A DNA stretch of 50,675 nucleotides from assembly GCA_007118495.1 (NCBI GenBank), contig SKRM01000043.1, positions 1-50,675 of the forward strand, given 5' to 3'. Below, piece by piece: positions 25,057-33,056 of this stretch (positions are counted from its first letter, which is position 1; each line of letters opens with the position of its first letter). The notes under the pieces were generated by a model. It was not told the DNA's origin. It saw only the letters and a list, made by a program, of their open reading frames with translations, and made no database searches. Made by a program: the position numbers and the translations under genes. This DNA comes from Bacteroidales bacterium. GTDB lineage: Bacteria; Bacteroidota; Bacteroidia; Bacteroidales; UBA7960.

Positions 25057-26254
25057 TGAACATTTTTCAGAACAGGTGCGTCAAGTGTTTGATCGCTATG
25101 ATGAAGCTGTTGACGAGCAAGCGTGGACTGCCATGAAAGTCCGCCTTGAGAAAAAAAGGCCACTTTACGTAGTTCCTCTGGTGCGAACTTTGTCAGCGGT
25201 TGCGGCTGTCTTGCTTTTGCTTGTGGTATTTCATTTTGTGTTCAGATCAGACCTTCGCATCGATCTGCCAGCCCATTTCGCTTCGATGCCTTCACTGCTT
25301 AGTCCTTTGCCTGCGGTGGTAGAACATGATGCCGTGTTTGATGCACCTCTACACAGGACAATTATGCAGAAACGTTTTATAACTGCTGCTATTGAAGCAG
25401 ATACAACAGGTTTATTGATGCTGGCAGGTGAGATGGCAACACAATTAAGCGACTTCGTTGTTATGCCGGCTCAGGGCGTAATGGCCACAGATTCGGTTGC
25501 ACATGAACATTCTGTTGAACATCTTGCCGGTATTGCAGGGTTTTACACAAACGACCCGGAGCAGTTAACCCCACCTGCGATTATGCACCCTGGCCGTGAA
25601 GGTGCGCTTTCATGGAGTGTCACGGCAGGGCCTGTATTAACCTGGGCTGAGGATCAACTGGCAACAGGAGTGGGTTATGGCATTGGGGTTTTGGCTGACT
25701 ACCACCTGACTGAGAATATCAGTCTGTCATCTGGTGTGTTGTTTTCGCACCGGCAGTTTGAGCTAAATCAAGTCCTGGTCAGTGAATTTACAGTAGTTGA
25801 CCAGTTTAACACCGAAAACTTTTATGAAATCGCTGTGTATGGCGATTATCAAATCGAACACCTGACCTTTGATATTCCTGTCAATGTCAGGTTTAACCTA
25901 CCGGGAAGGCCAGGCAGACAATTTTTTGCTACAGCCGGATTTTCATCTCTTTTATACGTAAGCCAGAACTTCTCAGGCACACATACTTTACATACCCAAA
26001 CATACCAGATCAGCCAGGGCTCTGTAGCGCTTACAGCAAGTGATGTGTTTTCGCGTGCTGCTGAATCACCGCAGGGCCGGCATTATAATATAGCCGGATT
26101 GATCAACCTCGCTATTGGCTATGAACTTCCCCTCGACCGCCATGCATTCTTCCTTGAGCCATTTATACAGTACCCCCTTGGCGAACTTAGCCCACACCAA
26201 TTGAGAATGGGTATGGGCGGTCTGAGGTTACGCCTGCTGCTTTCTGGAAAATAA
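25043..26254 (+). CDS. Membrane-anchored protein with C-terminal outer-membrane beta-barrel; possible anti-sigma partner
   Basis: A 403-residue protein in three parts. Residues 1-45 are charged and soluble (FDEHFSEQVRQVFDRYDEA). One transmembrane helix follows at about 46-68 (VRTLSAVAAVLLLLVVFHFVF). After a linker of about 110 residues comes a C-terminal domain of alternating strands (WSVTAGPVLTWAEDQ, YGIGVLADYHL, FDIPVNVRFNLPG, FFATAGFSSLLYVS) typical of small outer-membrane beta-barrels. The ATG at 25043 is used; it lies inside the end of the sigma gene. The overlap and layout suggest that the N-terminus holds the sigma factor at the inner membrane. No zinc-finger anti-sigma motif is present, so that role is inference. 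Confidence 0.7.
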   Translation: MKQFDEHFSEQVRQVFDRYDEAVDEQAWTAMKVRLEKKRPLYVVPLVRTLSAVAAVLLLLVVFHFVFRSDLRIDLPAHFASMPSLLSPLPAVVEHDAVFDAPLHRTIMQKRFITAAIEADTTGLLMLAGEMATQLSDFVVMPAQGVMATDSVAHEHSVEHLAGIAGFYTNDPEQLTPPAIMHPGREGALSWSVTAGPVLTWAEDQLATGVGYGIGVLADYHLTENISLSSGVLFSHRQFELNQVLVSEFTVVDQFNTENFYEIAVYGDYQIEHLTFDIPVNVRFNLPGRPGRQFFATAGFSSLLYVSQNFSGTHTLHTQTYQISQGSVALTASDVFSRAAESPQGRHYNIAGLINLAIGYELPLDRHAFFLEPFIQYPLGELSPHQLRMGMGGLRLRLLLSGK

Positions 26255-26285
26255 GGACAATATATTTTGTATTTTAGCCATTGAA

Positions 26286-26759
26286 ATGATGGCACATGAG
26301 ATAGAAAGAAAGTTTCTTGTAAAAGGTGACTTCAAGCAAGAGGTTCGCCAAAAGTTTGATATTACCCAAGGCTATTTGTCATCGGTTCCTGAAAGAACAG
26401 TGCGGGTTCGTATTAAAGGTGATAAAGGTTTTTTAACCATAAAAGGCAAAGGCAATGAAACTGGTGCAACGCGCTTTGAGTGGGAGATTGAAATTCCTGT
26501 TGAGCAGGCAAAAGAACTTCTGAATCTTTGTGAACCCCATTTGATTCAAAAAACAAGGTATTTGTTAAACTCTGGCAGTCATCTGTTTGAGGTTGACGAG
26601 TTTTATGGAGAAAACAAGGGTTTGGTAATTGCTGAGATAGAACTTTTGTCGGAGGACGAGGATTTTGAAAAACCCGCATGGCTTGGTGAGGAGGTTACAG
26701 GGGTTGCCAGGTATTACAATGCAATGCTTTCAAAACATCCCTGGTTGCATTGGAGGTAG
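26286..26759 (+). CDS. CYTH domain protein (triphosphate-binding, adenylate cyclase/ThTPase superfamily)
   Basis: A 157-residue CYTH protein. The signature ExExK is present as HEIERKFLV at residues 4-12. Basic and acidic residues of the triphosphate tunnel follow (TVRVRIKGDKGFLTIKGK, FEWEIEIP, KTRYLL, FEVDEFYG, LVIAEIELLSEDE). Family members hydrolyse inorganic triphosphate or organic triphosphates with Mg or Mn; a few make cyclic AMP. Short bacterial members such as this are usually tripolyphosphatases. It follows the barrel gene by 31 bp and precedes the ATP-cone nuclease by 83 bp. ATG 26289 is an alternative start. Confidence 0.9.
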   Translation: MMAHEIERKFLVKGDFKQEVRQKFDITQGYLSSVPERTVRVRIKGDKGFLTIKGKGNETGATRFEWEIEIPVEQAKELLNLCEPHLIQKTRYLLNSGSHLFEVDEFYGENKGLVIAEIELLSEDEDFEKPAWLGEEVTGVARYYNAMLSKHPWLHWR

Positions 26760-26842
26760 TTTCTGATTTCAGTTGAAGTCTGTGTTTTTCAGGCAAGTGT
26801 TATGGTGTGTTTTTAGTAGTTTAGCCACTAAATCGGCAGTTT

Positions 26843-27682
26843 ATGAGCGAAAAAATATTGGTTAAGAAGTACTCTGGTGAGAAGGAGGCCTTTGATCCGG
26901 ATAAATTACATTCTTCACTGCAGCGGGCCGGGGCATCTGAACGCCTGATAAAAGACGTGGAAGACGCACTTCAAAAACACCTTGAAGACGGTGTCACAAC
27001 CAGAGAGATTTACAGCAAGGCCTTTCAGTTGCTTCGAAAGTTCCAGCGATCAACGGCCGCCCGCTACAGCCTGAAAAAAGCCATCATGGAACTTGGGCCT
27101 TCGGGCTATCCGTTTGAGAAATTTGTGGGAGCAGTTCTTGAGAGTCTTGGCTATGAAATTGAGGTTGGGAAAATGGTGCAGGGACAGTGTATCCAGCACG
27201 AGGTAGATGTGATTGCCCAAAATGATCACCAAAAATTTGTGGTTGAGTGTAAGTATTATAACAGTCAGGGAAAATATTGCAATGTAAAGGTGCCCCTGTA
27301 CATTCACAGCCGGTTTAATGACATTGAAAAACGCTGGCAGTCTTCGCCAAGAAAAGAGAATAAATCATTCCATGGATGGGTGGTGACCAACACCCGTTTT
27401 ACCAAAGATGCCATGGATTATGGAAAATGCGTTGGCCTTCGTATGGTAAGCTGGGACTACCCAAAGGGAGAAGGGCTGAAAGATATGGTGGAGCAAACCG
27501 GGTTGTTTCCTATTACAGTTCTTACATTACTAAATCGCAAACAGAAGGAGCAATTGCTTGAAAAAGGTATTGTTTTATGCAGGCAGCTGTTGCAAAAAAA
27601 AGGAATTCTTGATACCCTGGGTCTGCCCGGAAACAAACACAAAAAAGTGATTGAAGAACTGGAACAGATTGTCCAGGATTGA
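26843..27682 (+). CDS. ATP-cone domain fused to Mrr/restriction-endonuclease-type nuclease
   Basis: A 279-residue two-domain protein. Residues 4-85 form an ATP-cone (VKKYSGEKEAFDPDKLHSSLQRAGA ... VTTREIYSKAFQLLRK), the (d)ATP-sensing module known from ribonucleotide reductases and NrdR. Residues ~88-200 form a PD-(D/E)xK nuclease of the Mrr/restriction type: GYPFEKFVGAVLESLGYEIE, then the catalytic HEVDVIAQ ... FVVECKYY (Asp122, Glu135, Lys137). A helical tail follows (residues ~225-279). No methyltransferase or DNA-recognition gene is adjacent. It lies between a CYTH protein and a periplasmic amylase. Function is unproven; a nucleotide-regulated nuclease for defence or repair is the simplest reading. 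Confidence 0.85.
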   Translation: MSEKILVKKYSGEKEAFDPDKLHSSLQRAGASERLIKDVEDALQKHLEDGVTTREIYSKAFQLLRKFQRSTAARYSLKKAIMELGPSGYPFEKFVGAVLESLGYEIEVGKMVQGQCIQHEVDVIAQNDHQKFVVECKYYNSQGKYCNVKVPLYIHSRFNDIEKRWQSSPRKENKSFHGWVVTNTRFTKDAMDYGKCVGLRMVSWDYPKGEGLKDMVEQTGLFPITVLTLLNRKQKEQLLEKGIVLCRQLLQKKGILDTLGLPGNKHKKVIEELEQIVQD

Positions 27683-27708
27683 TTTTTTCAGTGGTCAAAC
27701 TTTAGCTT

Positions 27709-29574
27709 ATGAAGATGATACAAGCAACTAACATCAGGATATTGATTTTTGTGTTTTTGGTTTTGCTGACAGCCCCCATGGCTTTGGGGCAGCAGACACC
27801 TGAGCGCATTGAACCGCCTTTTTGGTGGAGCGGGATGTACCACACAGAATTGCAAATCATGGCTCAGGGACAGCAAATTGGCGAAACACGTGTTCATATT
27901 GATTACCCCGGAGTGCATGTAATGGAGGTTGTGGCTGTTGATAGTCCCAATTACCTGTTTATATACCTGAACATTGAAAATGCCTTGCCGGGTACTTTCA
28001 GCATTGACTTTATGAAAGCTGGTGAAGCGGTATACTCGTATAATTTTGAACTAAAACAGCGTGAGCCCAACTCCCGGTACAGAGAAGGCTTGAATGCCTC
28101 AGACGCCATGTATCTTTTGATGCCTGATCGCTTTGCCAATGGCAATCCTGAGCTGGATGACCAGCCCGGTATGCTTGAACGGGCCAACCGCCGGCATCCG
28201 TCCGGAAGGCATGGGGGTGACATTCAAGGGATTGTCAACAACCTTGATCACATTGCCGGAATGGGTTTTTCAGCCATTTGGATCAATCCGCTTCTTGAAA
28301 ACAACCAGCCCAGATATAGCTACCACGGATATGCCATCACTGACTTTTATAATATTGACCCCCGTTTTGGGACAAATGATGATTACCGTGACCTGGTATC
28401 CACTGCAGGTGAGATGGGAATAAAGATCATCAAAGATATGATACTCAATCACTGCGGTCACTACCATTGGTGGATGAATGACCTGCCAACAACCGACTGG
28501 ATCAACCAATGGGATGAGTTTACAAGAACCACCTATCGCATGACCACCATTGTTGACCTACATGGTTCACGATATGACTACAACCGCATGGTGCATGGCT
28601 GGTTTGACACCAATATGCCAGACCTGAACCAGACCAACAGGTTGCTGGCCGGATATCTGAAACAAAATGCTGTCTGGTGGATAGAATTTGCAGGTATCAG
28701 GGGCATACGTATGGACACCCAGCCTTATGCCGATCGTTATTTTATGGCCGACTGGGCCCGGTATGTGCTTCAAGAATATCCCTATTTTATGCTAATTGGT
28801 GAGGCCTGGATGGGGATTCCTGCCATGGTTAGTTATTTTCAGGGAGGGAAACAAAACCACGATGGATATGACTCACACTTTCCCTCAGTCTTTGACTTTC
28901 CTCTGTATGATGATATTGGGCGTGCCTTCAATGAGAGTCAGGGGTGGTCAACAGGGTTGATGCGGCTGTATAATACACTTGCCCAGGATTTTCTATACCC
29001 CGACCCCTTTAACCTGGTGGTGTTTGGTGACAACCATGACACAGACCGCCTGTATACAAGGGTCGATGAAGACCTTGACAAGCTGAAGATGGCCTTGACC
29101 TTTATGTTTACCACCCGGGGTATCCCCCAGTTATATACGGGCACTGAATTGCTTGAGTCAGCCCGTGAACATGAGGGACATGGAGAACTGCGGGCCAACT
29201 TTCCGGGAGGATGGCCTGGTGATCCGGTAAATAAGTTTACAAGAGAGGGAAGAACCCCTGAGCAGAACCTTGTGGTAGATTATATCAGCACACTGCTGCA
29301 TTTCAGAAAAGAAACTCCTGCACTGCATTATGGCTGGTTGCTGCAATTTGTTCCCGAAGACAATATTTATGTGTATTTCAGGTATGACCAAACCCAAACT
29401 GTGATGGTTATCCTGAATAACAATGATACAGAAAAAATGCTTGACCTGGCCAGGTTCACAGAGGGATGGGAAAGCTATTCACGGGCTGAAGAATTGTTTA
29501 CCGGGCAGGTTTACAGAAGCTTTGACACATGGGTTTTACCGGCTAATGCCTCAATGGTACTCAGGCTTAGATAG
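27709..29574 (+). CDS. Periplasmic GH13 alpha-amylase / neopullulanase (SusA-like)
   Basis: A 621-residue glycoside hydrolase family 13 enzyme that hydrolyses alpha-glucans or maltodextrins. A signal peptide is visible (ILIFVFLVLLTAPMALGQ). Residues ~30-115 form the N-terminal cyclomaltodextrinase-type beta domain, followed by the (beta/alpha)8 barrel. Catalytic residues are Asp336 (GIRMDTQPYAD), Glu365 (LIGEAWMG) and Asp444 (GDNHDTDR); the C-terminal sheet domain ends the protein. It resembles SusA of Bacteroides, but no SusC/SusD pair is adjacent. It begins 26 bp after the ATP-cone nuclease and is probably co-transcribed with the GT2 gene downstream. Confidence 0.92.
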   Translation: MKMIQATNIRILIFVFLVLLTAPMALGQQTPERIEPPFWWSGMYHTELQIMAQGQQIGETRVHIDYPGVHVMEVVAVDSPNYLFIYLNIENALPGTFSIDFMKAGEAVYSYNFELKQREPNSRYREGLNASDAMYLLMPDRFANGNPELDDQPGMLERANRRHPSGRHGGDIQGIVNNLDHIAGMGFSAIWINPLLENNQPRYSYHGYAITDFYNIDPRFGTNDDYRDLVSTAGEMGIKIIKDMILNHCGHYHWWMNDLPTTDWINQWDEFTRTTYRMTTIVDLHGSRYDYNRMVHGWFDTNMPDLNQTNRLLAGYLKQNAVWWIEFAGIRGIRMDTQPYADRYFMADWARYVLQEYPYFMLIGEAWMGIPAMVSYFQGGKQNHDGYDSHFPSVFDFPLYDDIGRAFNESQGWSTGLMRLYNTLAQDFLYPDPFNLVVFGDNHDTDRLYTRVDEDLDKLKMALTFMFTTRGIPQLYTGTELLESAREHEGHGELRANFPGGWPGDPVNKFTREGRTPEQNLVVDYISTLLHFRKETPALHYGWLLQFVPEDNIYVYFRYDQTQTVMVILNNNDTEKMLDLARFTEGWESYSRAEELFTGQVYRSFDTWVLPANASMVLRLR

Positions 29575-29624
29575 CAAATTTGTTTAAATGGTCCGGCAAG
29601 GCCGGTGAAATGCGATGCTTGAAC

Positions 29625-30353
29625 ATGAATAATGCTCCCTTGTACACGTTATCGATTATAATTCCTGTTTTTAACGAGGAAAAAACCGTCTCCCTCATCC
29701 TAGATAAGATTATTGAGGTTGACCTGGGCCTGGTAAAAAAAGAGATTGTTGTGGTGAATGATTGCAGCACTGATGAAACTCAAGGGCTGGTGCAGCAGTT
29801 TATGAATAAATATCCGCAAGAAAACATCCGCTTGGTTGAGCAGCCCCACAATGAGGGCAAAGGCGCGGCTCTCCACAGGGGTATCAGAGAGGCCACCGGT
29901 GATTTCATAATTATTCAGGATGCAGACCTTGAATATGATCCCCGTGAATACCAGGATCTGCTTAGCCCTGTTCTTGAGGGCAATGCAGATGTTGTGTATG
30001 GGTCAAGGTTTATCGGTTCACGTCCTCACCGCATCCTTTTTTTCTGGCATACTGCCGGAAACAAATTCCTCACCTTTCTTTCGAATGTGTTTACCAACCT
30101 GAATCTTACTGACATGGAAACATGTTACAAACTTTTCAAGGTAGATATTCTTAAAAGCTTGAAGCTGAAGGAAAAACGTTTTGGTTTTGAGCCTGAGGTT
30201 ACGGCAAAAGTTTCACGTGTACCAGGGATCAGGATATTTGAGGTTGGGATTTCATATTATGGGCGGACATTTGAAGAGGGGAAAAAGATTAACTGGAAGG
30301 ATGGTTTCAGGGCGATGTATTGTATACTGAAGTATAATATCTGGGCACGATAG
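29625..30353 (+). CDS. Family 2 glycosyltransferase (dolichyl/polyprenyl-phosphate sugar synthase-like)
   Basis: A 242-residue GT-A fold enzyme. It shows LSIIIPVFNEEKTV at the N-terminus, VVNDCSTDET, the DxD metal motif DADLEYDP, and VYGSRFIGSRPHR. This pattern is typical of DPM1-type enzymes that load a sugar on polyprenyl phosphate. It has no C-terminal membrane segments. The ATG at 29625 is used; ATG 29610 and TTG 29580 are in frame. A small hairpin (CCGGC-AAG-GCCGG, 29591-29603) lies just upstream, which favours the later start. The next gene encodes a GT-C-like membrane protein that could use the lipid-linked sugar. Confidence 0.88.
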   Translation: MNNAPLYTLSIIIPVFNEEKTVSLILDKIIEVDLGLVKKEIVVVNDCSTDETQGLVQQFMNKYPQENIRLVEQPHNEGKGAALHRGIREATGDFIIIQDADLEYDPREYQDLLSPVLEGNADVVYGSRFIGSRPHRILFFWHTAGNKFLTFLSNVFTNLNLTDMETCYKLFKVDILKSLKLKEKRFGFEPEVTAKVSRVPGIRIFEVGISYYGRTFEEGKKINWKDGFRAMYCILKYNIWAR

Positions 30354-30409
30354 TTAGCTCGGCCTTGCAGGCCTCGCGGTTAGCTCAGCCCTGCGGGCTT
30401 CGCAGTTAG
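30353..30409 (+). repeat. Two tandem hairpin-repeat units (locus B)
   Basis: Two exact-length 26-bp units begin at the last base of the GT2 stop codon. Unit 30353-30378 has flank GTTAGCTC, core GGCCTTGCAGGCC and tail TCGCG. Unit 30379-30404 has flank GTTAGCTC, core AGCCCTGCGGGCT and tail TCGCA. A trailing GTTAG (30405-30409) starts an aborted third copy. Both cores are perfect 5-bp stems with a TGC loop; two stem positions changed on both sides so that pairing is kept. Confidence 0.85.
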
Positions 30410-30446
30410 AAGGTTGGGGAGTTGTAATTTAAATATTGGGTTGTTT

Positions 30447-31895
30447 ATGGATTGGCGAAAGTATGTTCGTAGTGAGGCATGGGCACTGGGGGCTTTGCTT
30501 CTGGGGTTTTTGTTCTTTTTTTTATGGATATTGGCACGCTCTGAAGGCTTTGTGGGTGATGCGGACAGCTTAACCCATTACAAATTCTCCAGGTACTCCT
30601 GGTTGTATCCTGAGTTTTTGCTGCACCACTGGGGTAAACCTGTTTTTACTTTGCTTTCGAGCCCTTTTGCCCAGTTTGGACACGAAGGGGTAGGAGTTTT
30701 TAATTTACTGGCCGGGCTGGGCAGTGTATGGTTTGCCTGGTTGTCTGCACGGCGTCTTGGGTATGAACAGGGTCTGTTGCTGCCATTTTTCATTTTGTTT
30801 ACACCCATTTATACCTTACTGGTTATATCTGGTCAGGTAGAGGTGCTTTTTGGACTGTTTATCACAGCTACCACCTATTTGTGTCTTGACAAGAGATACC
30901 TTGCCGCGGCTATATTGATTTCGTTTTCACCCCTTGTGAGAACAGAGGGCATAATCATCATCCCCATCATAGCCTTGTTTTTCCTGGTCAACAGGCAATT
31001 TAAATTCATCCCCTGGCTGTTTACAGGATTTCTTGTCTATAGTGTCATTGGCTATTTTTATTTTGGTAATTTTTTCTGGCTGATCACCCAGCTTCCTTAC
31101 ACAGGTGGATCAGATGTTTATGGAACAGGTGATTTTGGTTATTTTTTCAGGCTTGCACCCCGGATATTTGGTCCGCTATTGCTTGTGCTTATGATATCGG
31201 GCATATTGTTTATGGTTTGGGATGCGGTCAGTAAAAAAGACAATCAAAGCCTCAATGCTCTTCTTGTAGTATTACTACCGTTTACTATTTACTTTCTTGC
31301 CCATGTGGTGATGTGGTACACAGGGATAGGTCGTTCACTGGGACTGCACAGGTATATGGTGTCTATTGTGCCCCTGGGAGGCATCCTTGCGCTAAGGGGA
31401 TACATGGCGGCAAATGCATGGCTCAGATCATTTGAAAATGGCAGGGTGTTATCTATTGTTTTTACGATCTTTCTCGTTGCTGCAATCATTTACATGCCAT
31501 TCAGACGCTATCAGATACCCCAGCAATTGTCAGGAATGAACAAGGTGATGAAAGAAGCCTCTGATTTTGTCCTCAGTGAGGGTTTGAATGACAATAAGAT
31601 TTACTATTATGATCCGGCCTTTTTTTATTTCCTTGACCTGAACCCATACGACAGTCTGCAATCACAGACATTCGTCTACAGGGCTTCTGAACCGCATTAT
31701 AAAATCAACCATGGCGAAGTGGTGATCTGGGACGGACACTTTTCTCCCCTTTTGTTCCTGAAACTGGATAACTTGTTTGAAAGTCCTTATTTTGAAACCA
31801 TTGCTGTATTTGAGCCTGAGCGACCCTTTACCATTTTTGATACAGATTATAAGGTGGCCATCTTCCGTCGCAATGCACGTATACCCCAGCCTTAA
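30447..31895 (+). CDS. Multi-pass membrane protein, probable GT-C type glycosyltransferase
   Basis: A 482-residue integral membrane protein with about ten hydrophobic segments and a soluble C-terminus of about 110 residues. The first extracytoplasmic loop holds an acidic motif (EGFVGDADSLTHYKFSRY), as in GT-C enzymes that take sugars from polyprenyl phosphate. No closer family can be named. The ATG at 30447 is preferred over the upstream start because it follows the repeat block. It lies downstream of a DPM1-like GT2 gene on the same strand and converges on another GT2 (31922-33010). Its role is probably periplasmic sugar transfer to lipid or protein. Confidence 0.65.
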   Translation: MDWRKYVRSEAWALGALLLGFLFFFLWILARSEGFVGDADSLTHYKFSRYSWLYPEFLLHHWGKPVFTLLSSPFAQFGHEGVGVFNLLAGLGSVWFAWLSARRLGYEQGLLLPFFILFTPIYTLLVISGQVEVLFGLFITATTYLCLDKRYLAAAILISFSPLVRTEGIIIIPIIALFFLVNRQFKFIPWLFTGFLVYSVIGYFYFGNFFWLITQLPYTGGSDVYGTGDFGYFFRLAPRIFGPLLLVLMISGILFMVWDAVSKKDNQSLNALLVVLLPFTIYFLAHVVMWYTGIGRSLGLHRYMVSIVPLGGILALRGYMAANAWLRSFENGRVLSIVFTIFLVAAIIYMPFRRYQIPQQLSGMNKVMKEASDFVLSEGLNDNKIYYYDPAFFYFLDLNPYDSLQSQTFVYRASEPHYKINHGEVVIWDGHFSPLLFLKLDNLFESPYFETIAVFEPERPFTIFDTDYKVAIFRRNARIPQP

Positions 31896-31921
31896 CCCCT
31901 GTCTCATCCTCAAGCCCGGTA

Positions 31922-33010
31922 TCAATCTTTATACAGTCGGTCGTTATTCTGTATGTCCATCCACATGGCAAACAGCAGCGACTGGAATCCACTGATGAAT
32001 AAAAACATGAATGCCATGGCTGTGAGGGGGTTTACATCCACACCCTGAATGGCCAGCCGTAGTATTTTTACCCCATAGGGAAAGGAAAGTATGAGCAGCA
32101 GAAAGGCAAAATGGTACAGGATAAACAATGGATGAAAATCTTTGAAGAGGTACTTAACCCAGAGTCTTTTGAAAAACGACCGCTTTAACAGCCATATGAG
32201 GGGCAAGACTATTCTGCGAACCTTCATCTTTGATTGTTCCCCTACGCCATATATCGGCTTGATGTCTACTTCTTTCAGGGTACAGGAGGCGATGTTGAGT
32301 TTTACGAGCATATCATTGGGCATTCCGTAGCGGGGATAGATATCGTATAGGCTGATTGCCCTGAGTGCCCTCAGCGAAATGGCAGTATAGCCTGTTTGTG
32401 TATCGGAAACCGACCAGTAACCTGATGCTATTTTGGTGAGGATGGTCAGTATGGCATTGCCCAGAAATCGTTTCCTGGGGATCAACAATGATGCACTGCG
32501 ATGTGAAAGGCGGTTGCCCTTAACATAGTCGATATCCTGTGCCACTATGGGGGTACATATTTTTTCCAACTCATCCGGATCCATCTGCCCGTCACCAGCC
32601 ATCACGGCGGTGCAGTCAATGTGGTGGTCTTTGGCCCATTTGTATCCACGGGCAATAGCGGCCCCAACCCCGGCGTTTCTGGCAAGGCTGATAAGTACCA
32701 ATTTGTCGTTCTCATTTTTATGGATGATTTGGGCAGGTACAAAATGTTTTTCTTCTTCCTGGTCCTGGCTGGCCGTTAACATATCTGCACGGTTGTAAAA
32801 ACTTTCGGTGGGAGGATTGACCTTTGCCAACTGTACTTTTGGCAGGCTTCCCATTTTTAACCTGACTACTTCGGCTGTCTTATCTGTGGAATAATCGTCT
32901 ACAACAATGATGCGGTCAACAAAACCGGGCATGCTTTCAATAACCCGACTGATTTGTTCCTCTTCATTGTAGGCAGGAACAACAACTGCTATGGTTTTTC
33001 CGTGTATCAT
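31922..33010 (-). CDS. Membrane-anchored family 2 glycosyltransferase
   Basis: A 362-residue GT2 enzyme: IAVVVPAYNEEEQISRVIESM, IIVVDDYSTDKT, the metal motif MAGDGQMDPDELEK, and the acceptor region SDTQTGYTAISLRAL. Two hydrophobic segments at the C-terminus (LFILYHFAFLLLILSFPYG and LTAMAFMFLFISGFQSLLFA) anchor it in the membrane, as in polyprenyl-phosphate glycosyltransferases. An insert of about 40 residues after the first domain (ESFYNRADMLTASQDQ) is unusual. It is the last gene of a long minus-strand run, 46 bp after a GT-C-like gene, with a hairpin repeat between them. Confidence 0.87.
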   Translation of the reverse strand: MIHGKTIAVVVPAYNEEEQISRVIESMPGFVDRIIVVDDYSTDKTAEVVRLKMGSLPKVQLAKVNPPTESFYNRADMLTASQDQEEEKHFVPAQIIHKNENDKLVLISLARNAGVGAAIARGYKWAKDHHIDCTAVMAGDGQMDPDELEKICTPIVAQDIDYVKGNRLSHRSASLLIPRKRFLGNAILTILTKIASGYWSVSDTQTGYTAISLRALRAISLYDIYPRYGMPNDMLVKLNIASCTLKEVDIKPIYGVGEQSKMKVRRIVLPLIWLLKRSFFKRLWVKYLFKDFHPLFILYHFAFLLLILSFPYGVKILRLAIQGVDVNPLTAMAFMFLFISGFQSLLFAMWMDIQNNDRLYKD

Positions 33011-33030
33011 CAGTGTTCTTTTTTAACTTC

Positions 33031-33053
33031 CAAACGCGGCGAAGCCGCATAAC
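33031..33053 (-). repeat. Single short hairpin-repeat unit (locus C)
   Basis: Read on the minus strand: GTTAT (33053-33049), core GCGGCTTCGCCGC (33048-33036, a perfect 5-bp stem with a TTC loop), then GTTTG. It matches the GTTAT/GTTTG junctions of loci A and D but lacks the GCTC and TCGCG parts. It lies in the 46-bp gap between the GT-C-like and GT2 genes. Confidence 0.65.
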
Positions 33054-33056
33054 TCA

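Noticed and set aside
29591-29603. CCGGC-AAG-GCCGG hairpin before the GT2 gene as a member of the repeat family
   Set aside because: The core geometry fits, but the GTTA and TCGCG flanks are absent, so chance cannot be excluded.
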